49,237 nucleotides of DNA, taken from Antrodiella citrinella. Taxonomy: Eukaryota > Basidiomycota > Agaricomycetes > Polyporales > Steccherinaceae. The stretch lies in contig SGPM01000209.1 in assembly GCA_004802725.1 (NCBI GenBank), positions 1 to 49,237 on the forward strand, given 5' to 3'. Shown here in pieces: positions 45,775-49,237 of the stretch. The position numbers and the translations under genes were made by a program. The number at the start of each line of letters is the position of its first letter. Position 1 is the first letter of the stretch. The notes beneath the pieces are model-generated. The model worked only from the letters and a program-made list of their open reading frames with translations, made no database searches and was not told the DNA's origin.

Positions 45775-48636
45775 TGATCGCTACATCTCTCTCCGTCATA
45801 TCCAGCCCTGGCTCTGCGAACGAGGACGAGTTCGTTCACTGTCACAGAGCGCGAACATACCCTGCGCGAGGGTCTGTCCTTCTTGCTCATTGTACGCCGA
45901 CGTCACGCAGGTACATTTCGTTGCTTCTTACGGCTCTTCGCTCGTCGTTAATCGAGCAGGCGGTATCCAATCTAGGAGTACGCAGAGTCTGGCGGAAGTA
46001 GATGAATGTGGGACAGCGATGCCGAGGAATTCAAAGAGTGAGTTTAACTCTATTGTCCGCTGTGAATGCGACCTCGTCTATCGTATCTCAGAGCTCACGA
46101 CTTTAACCTGAATGAAATAGAAGGAAATAGCCAACGACACGCTCGTTCTGCAAAATACTACGTTGGCTAGTCAGACCTACGAACCAGTAAATACATACAG
46201 TTATCATCGTCGGCGGTGATGCCTACGGTGGTTGCGTTCAACTCACAACGTAACACGGACGGCTCGTCACATACACACTCAGACGGGCCATTCTACACCT
46301 CAGAATGAATGGCCAAGTAGATGCAGTACCAACATTTGCCCTCGGAACCTTTCATTGCTCGCTCGCTGCAGCTCTCGCCACAGTCCGCACATGACTACCT
46401 CATGTTCCCCATCGCCTCGAAAGATCCGTCCCTTTCATGCCTCGAACGTCGGGACATACCTCAGTGGCAGTAGCAAGAGGACGCCGCACGCCGTTCAGCG
46501 CGATTTTGGCAGACTTGTGCCCCCATGAAGGGACATCTGTTATCTCGTCTCGTTCTTGCAGGTGTACGACTTGCCACACCTTCAGAGGAATTCCCTCATG
46601 CGCGAGTTATCATGTATCATCAATCACCCCCGCTTCGTCGAGAGCAAGAAGCCCGGTTTGGCAATCGCGCTGCGGGCGGGTCGTATAACGCACGGGCACC
46701 GTGATCACCCTCGACAACAACTTCAACGAGTCGACATTATCGTTTCAGCACATCATAGGCTTCGTTTCCGTTTCCCCGGTCGACATTATCGCCTAACACA
46801 TCGCACGGTTCCGGCTCCATCGCTGCTTCACGCGCTGGCGGTCTTCACCAGAAACTGTCCACCCTGGAAGAGGACGAGGAGATGACGTGGTACGGGTCCA
46901 CGACCACGACGCTCGTCGCGCCGCACATGTCCGCAGGGCCGTCCAATTCGCTGCAGCCCCTCCCGCATCCGCCGCTCGATCTGATCCTGGTGATGTCGGT
47001 CCCGGGACGACGTCGACGCTGAAGGTGCGCGTTATCCGGACGTCGCTGGATTTCATACTTGCGTCGATGGGGCAGAAGGACCGGTTGAGCTTGGTCACGT
47101 TCGAGGTCGGGGTCGGCGGGAAGGTGCGGAAGACGCCGTTCTTGAACGTCGGGAACGCCCAGAGCCGGGAGCGGCTGCGCAAGTTTGTCGATGAGATTGG
47201 GCGAAGGGATGATGGGTCGCCGTTTGAGGACGAGTTCCTCACGAGGGCGTCGCAGGATGAGAAGACGGACGTCGTGACGGCTGTCAATCATGGTGTGTGG
47301 TCTTACGTCTGAGGTTGGGTCTGGATGCTTACAGCTCTTCTTATCTTTGTAGGTCTGGACGTGGTGTTGCAACGCAAGTCGCGCAACCCGGTGTCAGGTA
47401 TGGTATTGGGCAGCGACGCGGCGGACACGACACGGCGTGCGCAGATGGATTTGGTCCTGGCACGAGCTGAAGCTGCCAACGTCCCCATCCACTCCTTTGG
47501 CTACGGACGTTCTCACGATCCTGCGTCGCTCTGGCTCATGTCCAATCACACCAACGGGACATATACCTTCGTGAAGGACTGGTACGACCTCCGGGACTGT
47601 CTGGCGGGCTGCATCGGCGGTATGATGTCCATTGGGATCTCCAACATGAAGATGCACGTGAAGATCGTCGACGGGCAGCGGTTCCGGATCCGCAAGATCT
47701 CAGGTGGCCCTACGGCGATCCTTTCCTCAGATGGTAGGGACGTCGACGTCGAGATCGGGGAGATCAGGTATGGGGAGCGGAAGGAGATGCTGGTGGAGCT
47801 CGAGCTGGACAACAGCGACGTCGCGCGCCATATGTCGTCGCAGTCACCGGCTGGTCAGAGGCATATGAACGCCACGGACCAGTTCAACCAGCGCATGGGC
47901 TTGGACGCTATGACGCTCGGAGACTTCCCGGACCTCTCTGACGGTATGATGGACCGGATGATCGACGAGGTGCCGGTCTTCGAGGTTGACGGCTCGTTCT
48001 TCGACCCCGGCGCTGCGAAGCACGTCTCGCGCCTCGCGCACCCTGTCCTCCTCACGGTCACTCTGCTACCCAACAGCGGCAGCCGACCCCGCACGCCTGC
48101 GAACAACAACACTTCGGACCCCGTGATCGTGCGCCGCCGAATGGAGCTCCTCGCAGCGGACATGATCACGCGTGCGCTGGTGCTCGTCTCGCGGAAGAAC
48201 TACCCGCAGGCGCAAAAGCTGCTCAGCGAGACGCGGCGGATCTTGCATACGGTGTTGCAGAACATCACGCAGAGTATTTCGACTGGGCGAGATGGCGCTG
48301 CGTCGCGGAACCGTAAGGATGTGTTGGCGATGTCGGCGGCTCGGGCGATCCAGTCGGTGTTGCAGGATATGCAGATCTTGTCGGAGGCGTTGGACGATAA
48401 CGTGGATCTGTTTGCCCTCGATCAGCGCAATTTCGGCGCTCATCAGGTATGTGATCCTTGTGTTCGCAGTCGTATAATGCGTGATACTCACTACGATGTT
48501 CTAATCCTTGTAGGAGATGGTCCTTAGAGACCAAAAAAGCTGGAGCGGCTGAAGTGCTATTGAGAGATTGTTCTGGACGATCGACAACTCTATCGAGCTG
48601 GTATCTTGGAGTACAGATTGGGTCGCCCGCGAATAA
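45775..48636 (+). pseudogene. Far1-like scaffold copy B, 5' part decayed, vWA part preserved
   Basis: Homologous to copy A throughout but unevenly. The RING region (about 45775-46040) is recognisable only at the DNA level (for example TCGAGCAGGCGGTA and the intron-3 region) and has lost the first Cys pair and the frame. The linker (46230-46450) is interrupted by stops, and most of the PH domain is deleted: about 480 bases of copy A correspond to about 100 here. From 46778 onward it is nearly identical to copy A. The vWA start has its own frame slip at about 47008, one base short. From 47354 the frame is open through NATDQFNQRMGLDAM without the extra C of copy A. After the last intron (48447-48513) CGN of copy A is TGA at 48550-48552, a nonsense change that would remove the last 28 residues. 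An expressed vWA-only fragment is possible but unproven. Confidence 0.85.
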
Positions 48637-49228
48637 TCTGGCTTCTTCCCTTCTTCTCTCTACTTCATCTATGGTGTTTCTGGTGATAGCACTTGTCGCT
48701 ACATTCACCATCTCTCTCACCTCGCTCGTGTCTTCATGTTTTCCTCCTTGTTACACGTTACGCTTACGCTCTCGCTTCCTTGCCATGTGTCTAGTGTATA
48801 TCCTGCATTCCTTCTCCTTCTTATCATTGTCTCGATACCTCATCTTCTTCGGGCAGCCCATGATTCCCAAACGTTAGCATACATCTATATGACCACCTCA
48901 TCCTCTTGTCTGGACCCCTCTTCTCTTTTTTTTGTCTGTCTTGCCTTGTCGTCGTCTATGGTCATCGAATATCGTAATCCCCTCACCAACCGCATGCGTC
49001 GCCTCCTCACCACCTCTGAACTCCATATACACGCCGCCCGTCCGTCGTGTGGCAGGTGCTTTACACATAAGCATACACCACACTCGTTTCCATTTCACGC
49101 CTCGCTCTCTACCCCCCTTCTGCGTTCTCTGGTTGTGAGTAGGTATACGATATTCGGTTATCGGACCTCGCGTTCCTCGTGTGTTGTTGACCTGTGACCT
49201 GCGGAGACTCGAGGTTCTTGGAGAGCCA
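46778..49228 (+). repeat. Duplicated segment, arm B (pairs with 36597-39065)
   Basis: Direct-orientation partner of arm A, 10.2 kb downstream. Similarity begins abruptly at GGTCGAC (46778) and is highest up to 48446. It declines in the last intron and 3' flank but continues almost to the window end, so the right border of the duplication lies outside. Confidence 0.9.
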
Positions 49229-49237
49229 CTTACTTCT

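Noticed and set aside
1..49237. CRISPR arrays, bacterial operons, phage or plasmid modules.
   Set aside because: Genes are intron-rich and eukaryotic; no spaced identical repeats or prokaryotic ribosome-binding patterns were seen.

Overview
The window is nuclear DNA from a filamentous fungus, most likely a basidiomycete of the Agaricomycetes. Nearly every gene is split by short GT..AG introns of about 40-80 bases with frame-perfect junctions. Intergenic spaces are small, both strands are used, and the gene content (full-length cytosolic acetyl-CoA carboxylase, fungal DOPA 4,5-dioxygenase, Far1-like RING-PH-vWA scaffold, agaricomycete-type F-box protein, augmin subunit) fits that group. I cannot name the species. 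There are no bacterial, plasmid, phage or CRISPR features.

Left part (1-4.1 kb): 5' end of TMA16 (ribosome biogenesis, minus), the tiny gamma-tubulin-complex gene MZT1 (minus, 74 aa in three exons), a DOPA 4,5-dioxygenase (plus), and a decayed SET/TPR paralogue that lost its SET half. Middle part (4.7-32.2 kb) is ordinary housekeeping territory: ACC1 (12 exons, 2233 aa), a C2H2-plus-RING zinc-finger protein, a CCDC137-like nucleolar-type protein, a secreted aspartic protease, a HAUS6-like augmin subunit, an AIFM2/FSP1-like FAD oxidoreductase, the intact SET/TPR protein, exocyst subunit SEC6, and glutamine-dependent NAD+ synthase QNS1 (18 exons). A 353-base transposon-like inverted repeat sits in the divergent promoter between SET/TPR and SEC6.

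Right part (34.5-49.2 kb) is the unusual region. It holds a Far1-like pheromone-pathway scaffold gene (copy A, 34.6-38.5 kb), an F-box gene whose 3' half lies in a CpG-depleted tract, and a second, 5'-degraded copy B of the scaffold (45.8 kb to beyond the window). The vWA half of the two copies is almost identical while RING, PH, last intron and 3' flank are diverged, which looks like gene conversion. As written, neither copy reads through the vWA start in one frame. Isolated N bases cluster at 31.1-32.0 kb and 38.1-40.0 kb, so local sequence quality limits some conclusions.

The genes do not form one pathway. MZT1 and HAUS6 both serve microtubule nucleation, ACC1 and QNS1 are core metabolism, SEC6 is secretion. 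The best candidates for something new are the mosaic scaffold duplication, the CpG-poor half of the F-box gene and the terminal-inverted-repeat element. I see no self-contained novel system such as a defence island.
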